Of a stretch of 8,098 nt of DNA, positions 1 through 6,677 are shown in pieces (the first letter of the stretch is position 1; each line of letters opens with the position of its first letter). The position numbers and the translations under genes are program-made. The stretch lies in the NCBI GenBank assembly GCA_045627605.1, contig JAZQOA010000001.1, positions 1 through 8,098 on the forward strand, in the 5' to 3' direction. Source of the stretch: RGIG5952 sp045627605. Its GTDB lineage: Bacteria; Verrucomicrobiota; Kiritimatiellia; RFP12; JAAYLN01. The notes under the pieces are model-generated. The model was not told the DNA's origin, did not search any database, and saw only the letters and a program-made list of their open reading frames with translations.

Positions 1-969
1 GGCGAGAAACCGGGAAGCCAGCTCGATGGTGATGGCGGGCGCGCCGAGCACGAGGGTGTCCGCCTCCTCCGGCGTCAGGAAGGACGCGCCCTTCATGAAG
101 CCCTCGGTGAACAGGCGGAAGCGGTCGAGGTCCAGCGCGACTTTCGACAGATCGGTCTCGTCCTCTGCGGCGGTGTTGGCGGCGAAGCGGATCGCGTCGC
201 CGTAGTCGTACGCCGTCAGACCCGCCATGATGGTGTCGAGGTCGATGACGCAGATGCCCTCGCCGGACTTCTCGTCGAGGAGGACGTTGTTGATCTTCGT
301 GTCGTTGTGGGTCGCGCGCTCGGGCATCTCGCCCGACGCCATCAGCTTCACGATGCGGCCGGCATCGGCTTCCTGGGCGAGGGCGAAGTCGATTTCGGCC
401 TTGACCTCCTTGGCTCGGCCCATTTTGTCCGCCTCAAGCGCGGCGTGGAAATCGCGGTAGCGCTTGGGCGTGTTGTGGAAGTCGACGATCGTCTCGTTGA
501 GGCGACCGCCCGGCATGTCCGCGAGGAGCGCCTGGAAGCGGGCGAAAGCACGGGCAGCCTCAAAGGCCGATTTCGCGCTGTCGACAACATCGACGGTGTA
601 TGTGCCCTCGATGAAGACGTAGCAGCGCCAGGCCTGGCCGTCCTCGTCGAAGTGAAGGATGTCGCCCTTGAGCGTGGGGACGAGCTTGAGCGCCTTGCGC
701 GTCGGTTCCGCAGCGCCCGTCTCAAGAAGGCGGCGGCGGCTGTGTTCAGTCACGCGGCGGACATTGTCCATCAGGCCGACCGGATCCTTGAAGATGTTGG
801 TGTTGAGATGCTGGAGCGTGTAGCGAACCGTGGTCCCGCCCTGGCTGTAGGTCGCGAGGAAGGTGTCGTTGATGTGCCCCGTGCCGTAGGGCTTGACGTC
901 GATGAAATCGCCGTAGAGGCAGAAGCCACCGAGGGCCCTGCGCGGATCAATGGTGTTTTTGTCGTTCAT
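1..969 (-). CDS. NahK-like sugar 1-kinase, APH phosphotransferase fold (partial, C-terminus beyond left edge)
   Basis: The frame is open from an ATG at 967-969 to the left edge, giving 323 residues without a stop. The protein reads like N-acetylhexosamine 1-kinases and related APH-fold kinases, which phosphorylate the anomeric carbon of GlcNAc/GalNAc-type sugars in the cytoplasm using ATP. Visible features: an N-terminal GTGHINDTF segment (about residues 29-37, nucleotide-loop region), RYTLQHLN and IFKDP (about 49-63), NVRRVTEH (69-76), the catalytic loop THNDTKINN with the presumed base D223, and the metal-binding IDLD pair D243/D245 followed by a TAYDYGDAIRFAANTAAEDE-type stretch. Characterised NahK is about 359 residues, so only a short C-terminal piece is missing. 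The ATG gives the usual N-terminus; no Shine-Dalgarno precedes it. It diverges from nadB. The family is fairly sure; the exact sugar is not, and no companion amino-sugar genes are visible to settle it. Confidence 0.85.
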   Translation of the reverse strand, partial: MNDKNTIDPRRALGGFCLYGDFIDVKPYGTGHINDTFLATYSQGGTTVRYTLQHLNTNIFKDPVGLMDNVRRVTEHSRRRLLETGAAEPTRKALKLVPTLKGDILHFDEDGQAWRCYVFIEGTYTVDVVDSAKSAFEAARAFARFQALLADMPGGRLNETIVDFHNTPKRYRDFHAALEADKMGRAKEVKAEIDFALAQEADAGRIVKLMASGEMPERATHNDTKINNVLLDEKSGEGICVIDLDTIMAGLTAYDYGDAIRFAANTAAEDETDLSKVALDLDRFRLFTEGFMKGASFLTPEEADTLVLGAPAITIELASRFLA

Positions 970-979
970 AGTACTAATA

Positions 980-1008
980 AGGATATAGTTTTTAACAGGA
1001 ATTGTCAA
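980..1008 (-). promoter_or_regulatory. Promoter of the sugar kinase
   Basis: Read on the minus strand, a perfect -35 TTGACA (1003-1008) is followed after 17 nt by TATCCT (980-985, 4 of 6 consensus bases). Transcription would begin near 973, only about 4 nt before the ATG at 969. No Shine-Dalgarno lies between. The -35 box is back to back with the nadB promoter. Confidence 0.6.
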
Positions 1009-1010
1009 AG

Positions 1011-1039
1011 ATGAAATGGCGCTGGATTAGTGGTATAAT
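1011..1039 (+). promoter_or_regulatory. nadB promoter with extended -10
   Basis: A consensus TATAAT (1034-1039) is preceded by TGG (1031-1033), making an extended -10. The matching -35 at a 17-nt spacer is ATGAAA (1011-1016, 4 of 6). The predicted start of transcription is near 1046, one or two bases before the nadB ATG at 1048. The bases before the ATG (TTTTATCCT) hold no Shine-Dalgarno. Confidence 0.65.
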
Positions 1040-1047
1040 TTTATCCT

Positions 1048-2676
1048 ATGCAAATCATAGATTGTGACTATCTTGTGGTCGGCAGCGGCTTCGCCGGCCT
1101 CATGAGCGCCATCCACCTCGCGGAGGACGGCAAGAAGAAGATCGTCGTCGTCACCAAGAAGGACGCCCTTGACTGCAACTCGAGCCGCGCACAGGGCGGC
1201 ATCGCCTGCGTGACGGAGCCGGGCGACACGTTCGAAAGCCACATCGCGGACACACTTGACGCCGGCGCCGGCCTCTGCAACGAGGAATCCGTCCGCAAAA
1301 TTGTCGAAGCCGGCCCCGCACGCATCAAGGAACTTGAGAAATTCGGCGTCGTTTTCGACAAGGGCGACTCCAAGAGCGGCTACGACCTCGGCCGCGAAGG
1401 AGGCCACACCTGCCGCCGCATCCTCCACGCGGGCGACATTACGGGCCGCGAAGTCGAGGCCGTGCTCCTCGAACATGCGCGCACCATCCCCAATGTCACG
1501 ATCATGGAGCACGTCTGCCTCATCGACCTCGTCACAACGCGCAAGCTCTCCATTCCCGGCAAGAACCGCTGCGTGGGCGCCTACGCCTTCCGCGAGGCCG
1601 ATTCCAAGATCTTCGCGTTCCGCACCCCCTGGACCGTGTTGGCGACCGGCGGCTGCGGCAAGGTCTACCTCTACACCTGCAACCCCGACATCGCGACGGG
1701 CGACGGCATCGCCATCGGCTGGCGCGCCGGCGCTCAAATCGCGAACATGGAATTCATCCAGTTCCATCCGACCTGCCTCTACCACCCCAAGGCAAAGAGC
1801 TTCCTCATCAGCGAGGCCGTCCGCGGCGAAGGCGCAGAGCTCTGCGACCGCGACGGCAAGCCCTTCATGAAGAAGTACGACCGCCGCGGCTCACTCGCGC
1901 CGAGGGACATCGTGGCGCGCGCCATCGACACCGAGCTCAAGCGCACCGCCGCGCCCTACGCCTGCCTCGACATCCGCTTCAAGGGCCAGAAGTTCCTCAA
2001 AAACCGCTTTCCCAACATCTATGCCAAATGCAAGGAATTCGGCATCGACATGGCGAAGGACCTCATCCCCGTCGTGCCGGCGGCGCACTACTGCTGCGGC
2101 GGCATCAAGGCGACGACCGAAGGTGTCACCTCGCTCGATGGCTTGCTCGCCGTCGGAGAAGTCGCCTGCACGGGGCTCCACGGCGCCAACCGCCTCGCCT
2201 CAAACTCGTTGCTCGAAGCGCTCGTCTGCCCCTACATGATGGCGCAGCACCAGAAGACGATCGAAACCTCGCCCGTCAAGAAAATCAAGATCCCGGCCTG
2301 GCACAAGGGCAACGCCGTGCCCAGCGACGAGGCCGTCATCCTCGCGCACAACTGGGCCGAGCTCCGCACCTGCATGTGGGACTACGTGGGCATCGTCCGC
2401 AGCGCCAAGCGCCTCGAACGCGCCTTCCACCGCATCCACAACATCCGGGGCGAACTGCGCCACTACTACTTCGACTACATCGTCACGCCCGAAATCCTCG
2501 AAGTCAGAAACCTCGCGGACGTCGCGGAAATCATCATCCGCTCCGCCCACAAGCGCAAGGAATCGCGCGGCCTTCACAAGACGCTCGACTACCCGGAGCG
2601 CCTGCCCGTCGCCGCCGACACCATCATCCCCGGCCGCGCAACGCGCCCGTACCCGCAGGCCGAGCCATCGCTTTAG
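1048..2676 (+). CDS. nadB: L-aspartate oxidase (NadB)
   Basis: A flavoprotein that oxidises L-aspartate to iminoaspartate, which NadA condenses with dihydroxyacetone phosphate to quinolinate: the first step of bacterial de novo NAD synthesis, in the cytoplasm. At 542 residues it matches the usual length (E. coli 540). The N-terminal FAD dinucleotide motif is VVGSGFAGL (10-18), followed by SSRAQGGIA (45-53), REGGHTCRRILHAGD (116-130), a second FAD segment ATGGCGKVY (199-207), FIQFHPT with H240, SEAVRGEG (255-262), APRDIVARAID with the catalytic-type arginine R286, H347 in PAAHYCCGGI, and the C-terminal FAD-binding HGANRLASNSLLEALV (378-393). These place it with NadB rather than the closely related SdhA/FrdA. 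The start is fixed by the flavin motif lying so near the N-terminus. It stands alone: nadA and nadC are not in the window. It may be translated from a leaderless message. Confidence 0.96.
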   Translation: MQIIDCDYLVVGSGFAGLMSAIHLAEDGKKKIVVVTKKDALDCNSSRAQGGIACVTEPGDTFESHIADTLDAGAGLCNEESVRKIVEAGPARIKELEKFGVVFDKGDSKSGYDLGREGGHTCRRILHAGDITGREVEAVLLEHARTIPNVTIMEHVCLIDLVTTRKLSIPGKNRCVGAYAFREADSKIFAFRTPWTVLATGGCGKVYLYTCNPDIATGDGIAIGWRAGAQIANMEFIQFHPTCLYHPKAKSFLISEAVRGEGAELCDRDGKPFMKKYDRRGSLAPRDIVARAIDTELKRTAAPYACLDIRFKGQKFLKNRFPNIYAKCKEFGIDMAKDLIPVVPAAHYCCGGIKATTEGVTSLDGLLAVGEVACTGLHGANRLASNSLLEALVCPYMMAQHQKTIETSPVKKIKIPAWHKGNAVPSDEAVILAHNWAELRTCMWDYVGIVRSAKRLERAFHRIHNIRGELRHYYFDYIVTPEILEVRNLADVAEIIIRSAHKRKESRGLHKTLDYPERLPVAADTIIPGRATRPYPQAEPSL

Positions 2677-2720
2677 GCGCTTTTGGGGCAAAATGCCGCG
2701 CGGGCTTCAGCGCCTCTTTT
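2675..2720 (+). terminator. Possible nadB terminator hairpin in the convergent gap
   Basis: An inverted repeat AGGCGCT (2675-2681) / AGCGCCT (2709-2715) is followed by CTTTT. Inside it a smaller repeat TTTTG/CAAAA around GGG could form a competing hairpin. It starts in the nadB stop codon and covers the stop codon of the convergent permease gene (2707-2709). The long loop and short T run make it a weak candidate. Confidence 0.35.
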
Positions 2721-3483
2721 CCTGCCGTTGCGAAAGAAGGACAATCGCGAAGGTGGCGACCATCATCAACGTCGAGAGGGCGTTGATCACCGGAAGGTCG
2801 CGGCTGTGCTTGATCATGCTGTAGACTTGGACGGGGAGCGTCGTCGAGCCAGGTCCCGAGACGAAGAAGGTGATGACAAAGTCGTCGACCGAAAGCGTGA
2901 AGGCGAGCAAGGCGCCGGCGATGATGCCCGGGGAGATCAGCGGGAGCAGAATTTTGCGGGCCGTGACCCAGGCGTTGGCGCCGAGATCCATGGCGGCCTC
3001 GACAAGCGTCATGTCGAAGTCCTGCAGACGCGAAAGCACCACCATCGCCACATAGCTCATCGAGAAGGTGACGTGGGCGAGGAAGATGGCGAAGAGCCCC
3101 AGCGGAAGCCTAATGGCAATGAAGAGCATCAGAAGCGAGATGCCCATCAGGATTTCCGGCACGACGAGCGGCATGTAGAGCACGATGCTGTGTGCCTTCT
3201 GCAATCTGGTGTCGGCGTACTTGTAGAGCGCGAACGCCGCGGAGGTGCCGATGATCGTCGAGACCGCTGTCGAGGCAAGGCCGACGATGAGCGAGTTGCG
3301 GATCGAGTCCCAAATGCTCCTGTTGGCAAAAAGCTTGGCGTACCATTTGAAGGTGAAGCCCTCCCAGGAGCCGCCCGTCGAAGAAGCGTTAAAGGAGTTG
3401 GCGATGAGCACCGCGATCGGGATGTAGAAGAAAAGCAGGATCGCGATCGTCGTGAGCATCGGAATGCGTGAAGACCTGTTCAT
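2707..3483 (-). CDS. potC: Polyamine-type ABC transporter permease (PotC-like)
   Basis: One of two inner-membrane channel subunits of a spermidine/putrescine-type ABC importer. It has 258 residues, close to E. coli PotC. About six hydrophobic segments are visible, the first at about 9-29. The periplasmic stretch with EGFTFKWY (41-48) is typical of PotC. The cytoplasmic EAA loop that docks on the ATPase is EAAMDLGANAWVTARKILLP (162-181). SVDDFVITFFVSGP (198-211) and TLPVQVYSMIK (215-225) also match PotC. The ATG overlaps the TGA of the preceding permease gene (TCAT at 3480-3483, ATGA on the coding strand), so translation is probably coupled; GGGGGAA lies about 10 nt upstream. It is the last gene of the operon and converges on nadB. 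A potD gene normally follows potC but is absent here. Confidence 0.9.
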   Translation of the reverse strand: MNRSSRIPMLTTIAILLFFYIPIAVLIANSFNASSTGGSWEGFTFKWYAKLFANRSIWDSIRNSLIVGLASTAVSTIIGTSAAFALYKYADTRLQKAHSIVLYMPLVVPEILMGISLLMLFIAIRLPLGLFAIFLAHVTFSMSYVAMVVLSRLQDFDMTLVEAAMDLGANAWVTARKILLPLISPGIIAGALLAFTLSVDDFVITFFVSGPGSTTLPVQVYSMIKHSRDLPVINALSTLMMVATFAIVLLSQRQEKRR

Positions 3484-4355
3484 GACAGCAGCGTTCCCCC
3501 AAGCTTGGCCCTGTCGCCGTTCTTACGGCGCGAGAGCATGACCGCGAGCATCGGACCCAGCACGAAAAGCATGAGCGCCGCCGAGAGCGCGCAGGCATGC
3601 GGGAGATTGCGGTCGTTCTGTACCCGTTGCGCGATTTTGTTGCCGATCATCTCGGAGCCGGGGCCGCCGACCATGTCCGGGATGACGTATTCGCCGAGGG
3701 CGGGGATCAGCACCATGAGCACCGCCGCGAAAATACCGGCCTTTATGCCGGGGATGAAGACGCTGACGAAGGCGCGCCAGCGCGTCGCGCCAAGGTCGGC
3801 CGCCGCCTCAAGGAGCTGGAAGTCGAACTTCTCGCTCGCCGCGTAGATCGGGAGGATGGCGAAAGGCAGGTGGTTGTAGACCATGACCAACAGCACCGCG
3901 CCCGAAGTGTAGAGGAGCTGCGCGTTGGGATCGACAAGGCCAAGCGCGGCGAGCGCCGTCTTGATGAATCCCCGGGGATGCAGGAGGCTCATCCACGCGA
4001 AGACGCGGAGAATGAAGCAGATCCAAAAAGGCAGGATTGTCAACACCATCAGCATGCGGCGCCACTTCTCGCTGACACGGGCCATGTAGTAGCCCATGGG
4101 GATCGAGAGCGCAACCGAAATCAGCGTCGTCGCGACGCTTTGCCAGATCGTCCGCCAAATGATCGCCGGGTAGCTGGGGTTTCCCAGGGAGCGGAGCGAC
4201 GCGAACGTCCAGTTCACGCCGATGCCGCCATAGGGGTCCGCCGTCTTGAAGGCAAAGGTCAGCACCAGGAAGGTGGGGACGATCAAGAGCAGGACGAGCC
4301 AAAGGAGCGACGGCGTGGTCGAGAAGATTTCGCCGGCTTTTTTCTTCTTCGTCAT
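3480..4355 (-). CDS. potB: Polyamine-type ABC transporter permease (PotB-like)
   Basis: The second inner-membrane subunit of the importer, 291 residues from the ATG at 4353-4355. That start is preferred because it makes a 4-nt ATGA overlap with the potA stop and puts a short Lys-rich segment (MTKKKKAGEIF) before the first membrane helix (about 16-36). A longer in-frame reading would run back into potA coding sequence. Further hydrophobic stretches lie at about 70-90, 100-120, 150-172, 203-223 and 258-275. The EAA loop is LLEAAADLGATRWRAF (181-196) followed by FIPGIKAGI, and ALGEYVIPDMVGGPGS (219-234) is a PotB-type signature. A purine-rich AAGGCGGGAA precedes the start. It is translated between potA and potC and probably pairs with the latter as a heterodimer. 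Confidence 0.9.
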   Translation of the reverse strand: MTKKKKAGEIFSTTPSLLWLVLLLIVPTFLVLTFAFKTADPYGGIGVNWTFASLRSLGNPSYPAIIWRTIWQSVATTLISVALSIPMGYYMARVSEKWRRMLMVLTILPFWICFILRVFAWMSLLHPRGFIKTALAALGLVDPNAQLLYTSGAVLLVMVYNHLPFAILPIYAASEKFDFQLLEAAADLGATRWRAFVSVFIPGIKAGIFAAVLMVLIPALGEYVIPDMVGGPGSEMIGNKIAQRVQNDRNLPHACALSAALMLFVLGPMLAVMLSRRKNGDRAKLGGTLLS

Positions 4356-5524
4356 TTCCCGCCTTCGCCCTCTTGCTTTGCGGCCGGCGCATCGCCGAAG
4401 ATCTGTTGCGAGGCCTCGCCGGCGGCCTCGTCGTCGAGCATGTAGCCATTGTCGGCGTTCCAGAAGAGCCACACCTCGTCGCCCCAGCGGATGGGCTTCT
4501 CGTCGAGGAGATAGGCGACGTGCTGCTGGTAGACGGCGACGCGCCGCTGGCCGACGCTGACCCAGTAGTTGGTGTGGTTGCCTGTGTAGATGATGTCCTC
4601 GACCTTTGCGCGAAGGGCGTTCATATGGGCGAACTGCCGCTTGGGCGGGTCAATCGAGATGCAGAACTTCTCGGGGCGGAGCGAGAGGTTGACGTGTTCG
4701 CCGACGGCTTTTTTCCTGTCGTTGTAGCAGAGAACCTCGGCGAAACCATCGAGATTGACGCGGCAGTAGTCGTCTTCGGGTACGGAAGTGACGACGCCGT
4801 CGAAGAAGTTGGTGTCGCCGATGAAGGAGGCGACGAAACTGGTTTTGGGAGCCTCGTACACTTCGGCGGGCGGCCCGATCTGCTCGGTGACGCCCGAGTG
4901 CATGACGGCGATGCGATCCGAAAGCGACATCGCCTCGCCCTGGTCGTGGGTGACGTAGAGGAAGGTGATGCCGACCTGGTCGTGGATGAGGTCGAGTTCG
5001 AGAAGCATGCGCTGGCGGAGCTTGAGGTCGAGCGCCGCGAGAGGTTCGTCGAGGAGCAAGACGCGGGGCTTGTTGACGAGGGCGCGGGCGATGGCAACAC
5101 GCTGCTTCTGGCCGCCACTGATCTGGTTGGGGAAGTGGTCCGCCTTGTCCTCCATCTGGACGAGCTTAAGCATGCGCATGACCTCGTGCTCGATTTCGTC
5201 CTTGGGGCGGTGCGCGACGCGAAGGCCAAAGGCGATGTTATCGAAAACCGTCATATGGGGGAACAGCGCGTAGTTCTGGAAAACCGTGTTGACACTGCGG
5301 TGGTGTGGCGGCAGCTGGGTGATGTCCTGCCCGTCGAGCAAGATGCGCCCCGAATCGGGCTGTTCAAATCCGGCAATAAGCCTCAGCAAGGTCGTCTTTC
5401 CGCAGCCGCTGGGACCGAGCAACGAGAAAAACTCACCGCGCTTGACAGAGAAGGACACGTTGTTGACGGCCTTGACCGGGCCGAAACGCTTTGAAACCCC
5501 GACGAATTCCAGAAACTCGCTCAT
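4352..5524 (-). CDS. potA: Polyamine-type ABC transporter ATP-binding protein (PotA-like)
   Basis: The ATPase that powers the importer encoded by this operon; 390 residues. The nucleotide-binding domain has Walker A GPSGCGKTT (37-45), Q-loop Q83 in VFQNYALFPHM, signature ISGGQKQR (135-142), Walker B RVLLLDEP (154-161), D-loop AALD (163-166) and switch histidine H193 in VTHDQGEA. A TOBE-type regulatory domain follows from about residue 235 to 355, including LRPEKFCIS and IIYTGNHTNYWV. The tail is rich in Glu, Ala and Gly. PotA-family ATPases are hard to tell from those for Fe3+, sulfate or maltose on the nucleotide-binding domain alone; the PotB/PotC-type permeases make the polyamine class likely. 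First gene of the operon. Only a weak purine run (AAAAGAA) precedes the ATG, and I see no convincing promoter between it and the upstream terminator. Confidence 0.92.
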   Translation of the reverse strand: MSEFLEFVGVSKRFGPVKAVNNVSFSVKRGEFFSLLGPSGCGKTTLLRLIAGFEQPDSGRILLDGQDITQLPPHHRSVNTVFQNYALFPHMTVFDNIAFGLRVAHRPKDEIEHEVMRMLKLVQMEDKADHFPNQISGGQKQRVAIARALVNKPRVLLLDEPLAALDLKLRQRMLLELDLIHDQVGITFLYVTHDQGEAMSLSDRIAVMHSGVTEQIGPPAEVYEAPKTSFVASFIGDTNFFDGVVTSVPEDDYCRVNLDGFAEVLCYNDRKKAVGEHVNLSLRPEKFCISIDPPKRQFAHMNALRAKVEDIIYTGNHTNYWVSVGQRRVAVYQQHVAYLLDEKPIRWGDEVWLFWNADNGYMLDDEAAGEASQQIFGDAPAAKQEGEGGK

Positions 5525-5562
5525 TTCTTTTACTGATGCCGCCGCAAAATGTTTTCCACTGT

Positions 5563-5617
5563 AAAAAAAGCAACCCCCCGACGTCGTCCGCCACGACAGG
5601 CGGGGACTTCAGGGGGT
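5563..5617 (-). terminator. Intrinsic terminator of the outer-membrane protein gene
   Basis: On the minus strand ACCCCCTGAAGTC pairs with GACGTCGGGGGGT (one A-G mismatch, one T-G wobble), and an inner CCGCC/GGCGG stem with a six-base TGTCGT loop stacks inside it. TTGC and then seven Ts follow at 5563-5569. It begins 34 nt after the stop codon at 5651-5653 and separates that gene from potA. Confidence 0.85.
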
Positions 5618-5650
5618 CGCCTTACCGATTAGGCATTTCCGTCCTGGAAA

Positions 5651-6442
5651 TTAGAACCAGACGTCGACGCCGGCGAAGTACATGAAGTGGTCGGCGTCGC
5701 CGTCGGCCTGCCAGTAGTCGCCGCTGTCAACGCAGTCGCGAAGCGTGCCGTCGGCAATGACGGCATACTGGCACCCGACGTTGATCGAGGCGTTGTCGCA
5801 GAACTCATAGGTGAGCTTGGCACCGAACTCGGCGTCGGCGAAACCATCGTCGTCGTCGCCCTTGCCGGCGCGCCAGGACTTGGAGGCGTAGGCGATGAGG
5901 CCGTAGATGTCAAGGGCAAGGCCTTCTTCAAGTTCAAAGCCCTTGGAGAGCTTGAACTGGCCGTAGCAGCCCTGCTGGCTTTCAAGACCGAAACGGGCGT
6001 TGAGCTCGGGACGGACATATTCGCAGCCATTGTAGCCGACCGCGACCTTGCCAACCCACTCGTCATCCCAGTTGTCGGTGTTGGGATAGGTCCAGGTCGC
6101 GACACCGAGCATGAAGTCGAAGTCGCCGACCTCGAAACCATAGTCGAGCTCCCAGTCGATTTCGCTGGCGTCGGACTTCGCGTAGTGGGAGTCGTCGAGG
6201 CCAAGGCTGTTCCAGAAGTTGAAGTCGAAGCCGAGATAGGTGATGCCGGCATACGACTGGAGAACGGCATCGTCATAAATGAGCGTGCCGTTTGAGATGT
6301 AGCCGTTCTTCACGACAGTGCCGGCGTAGGCACCGACCTTGGCGGCTTCCGGCTCCACGGGAGCGGCTTCCTGGGCGAGGGCGGTACCGGCGAGAACGCT
6401 GCCGACGACAGTCGCGGCGGCGAAATATTTCGTAAGGTTCAT
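5651..6442 (-). CDS. Predicted outer-membrane beta-barrel protein, TorF/Gcw_chp-like
   Basis: 263 residues from the ATG at 6440-6442. This start gives a clean signal peptide (NLTK, hydrophobic core to about residue 19, cleavage predicted after TALA at 23 before QEAAP) and has GGAG 11 nt upstream; an earlier in-frame ATG would add 17 polar residues ahead of the signal and is less likely. The mature protein shows alternating aromatic/polar strands ending in FAGVDVWF: a C-terminal Phe is the usual barrel-assembly signal. Segments such as SYAGITYLGFDFNFW (63-77) and DWELDYGFEVGDFDFMLGV (96-114) followed by TYP resemble TorF-type putative porins, a family call made from memory of its pattern. The protein is strongly acidic, with DDDD at 196-199. 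Five cysteines (140, 159, 215, 224, 237) are unusual for a barrel. Monocistronic, with its own promoter and terminator. Function unknown; a small porin or structural envelope protein is possible. Confidence 0.75.
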   Translation of the reverse strand: MNLTKYFAAATVVGSVLAGTALAQEAAPVEPEAAKVGAYAGTVVKNGYISNGTLIYDDAVLQSYAGITYLGFDFNFWNSLGLDDSHYAKSDASEIDWELDYGFEVGDFDFMLGVATWTYPNTDNWDDEWVGKVAVGYNGCEYVRPELNARFGLESQQGCYGQFKLSKGFELEEGLALDIYGLIAYASKSWRAGKGDDDDGFADAEFGAKLTYEFCDNASINVGCQYAVIADGTLRDCVDSGDYWQADGDADHFMYFAGVDVWF

Positions 6443-6453
6443 GGGTTGGTAAA

Positions 6454-6457
6454 CTCC
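6454..6457 (-). promoter_or_regulatory. Ribosome binding site supporting the start at 6442
   Basis: GGAG on the minus strand, 11 nt before the ATG, inside the perfect 10-base palindrome ACTCCGGAGT (6453-6462). The spacing is a little long but it is the only Shine-Dalgarno-like run near this start, and supports it over the ATG at 6493. Confidence 0.5.
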
Positions 6458-6519
6458 GGAGTAGTTGCTTTGGGATCTTGCCCGGTGGCACACGCCAAGG
6501 TGGTCAAAATCACATTAAT

Positions 6520-6548
6520 AATCTATAAAAAAATGGGGAAACGGTCAA
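6520..6548 (-). promoter_or_regulatory. Promoter of the outer-membrane protein gene
   Basis: TTGACC (6543-6548, 5 of 6) is followed after 17 nt by TAGATT (6520-6525, 4 of 6) on the minus strand, in a T-rich stretch. Transcription would start near 6513, leaving a 5' leader of about 70 nt. The leader contains a small TGGC-GTGT-GCCA hairpin. A second TTGACC at 6502-6507 has no good -10 at the right distance. Nothing else is seen between the gene start and the mscS terminator. Confidence 0.5.
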
Positions 6549-6600
6549 GCGGAAAGTTAATGGAAAAAGGAAGGGTGGAAGAACTGGGCGTCCCTTGGGG

Positions 6601-6647
6601 AAAACAACGGCGCATTGCGCCTCCGTCAAGAAATACTCAATGCGCCG
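6601..6647 (-). terminator. Intrinsic terminator of mscS
   Basis: On the minus strand a perfect 10-bp inverted repeat CGGCGCATTG (6638-6647) / CAATGCGCCG (6608-6617) with a 20-nt loop is followed by TTGTTTT. It begins about 30 nt after the mscS stop. The downstream arm can instead fold locally as GGCGC-AAT-GCGCC (6609-6621), which also sits right before the T run. Confidence 0.75.
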
Positions 6648-6677
6648 CGAACCTGGGTACCAAAGTTTTTCCACTGC

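Noticed and set aside
1002..1007. TTGTCA as the -35 of nadB
   Set aside because: It lies 26 nt before the TATAAT, too far for a sigma70 promoter; it is the complement of the kinase -35 region instead.
307..1014. Long plus-strand open frame opposite the sugar kinase
   Set aside because: The minus strand encodes the conserved kinase motifs (HNDTKINN, IDLD) across the whole stretch; the plus reading is an antisense shadow produced by GC-rich third positions.
1027..1785. Minus-strand open frame opposite nadB
   Set aside because: It lies wholly opposite FAD-binding and catalytic regions of nadB and has no recognisable protein features.
2683..3471. Plus-strand open frame opposite potC
   Set aside because: Highly charged Arg/Asp/Glu-rich translation typical of the complement of a membrane protein gene.
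3597..4445. Plus-strand open frame opposite potB
   Set aside because: Same reason: antisense of transmembrane coding sequence, low-complexity charged product.
4373..5494. Plus-strand open frame of 373 codons opposite potA
   Set aside because: The minus strand carries every ABC ATPase motif in order; the plus product has none and is a valine/aspartate/glycine-rich shadow.
5687..6295. Plus-strand open frame opposite the outer-membrane protein gene
   Set aside because: The minus frame has a signal peptide, a ribosome binding site, a promoter and a terminator; the plus frame has none.
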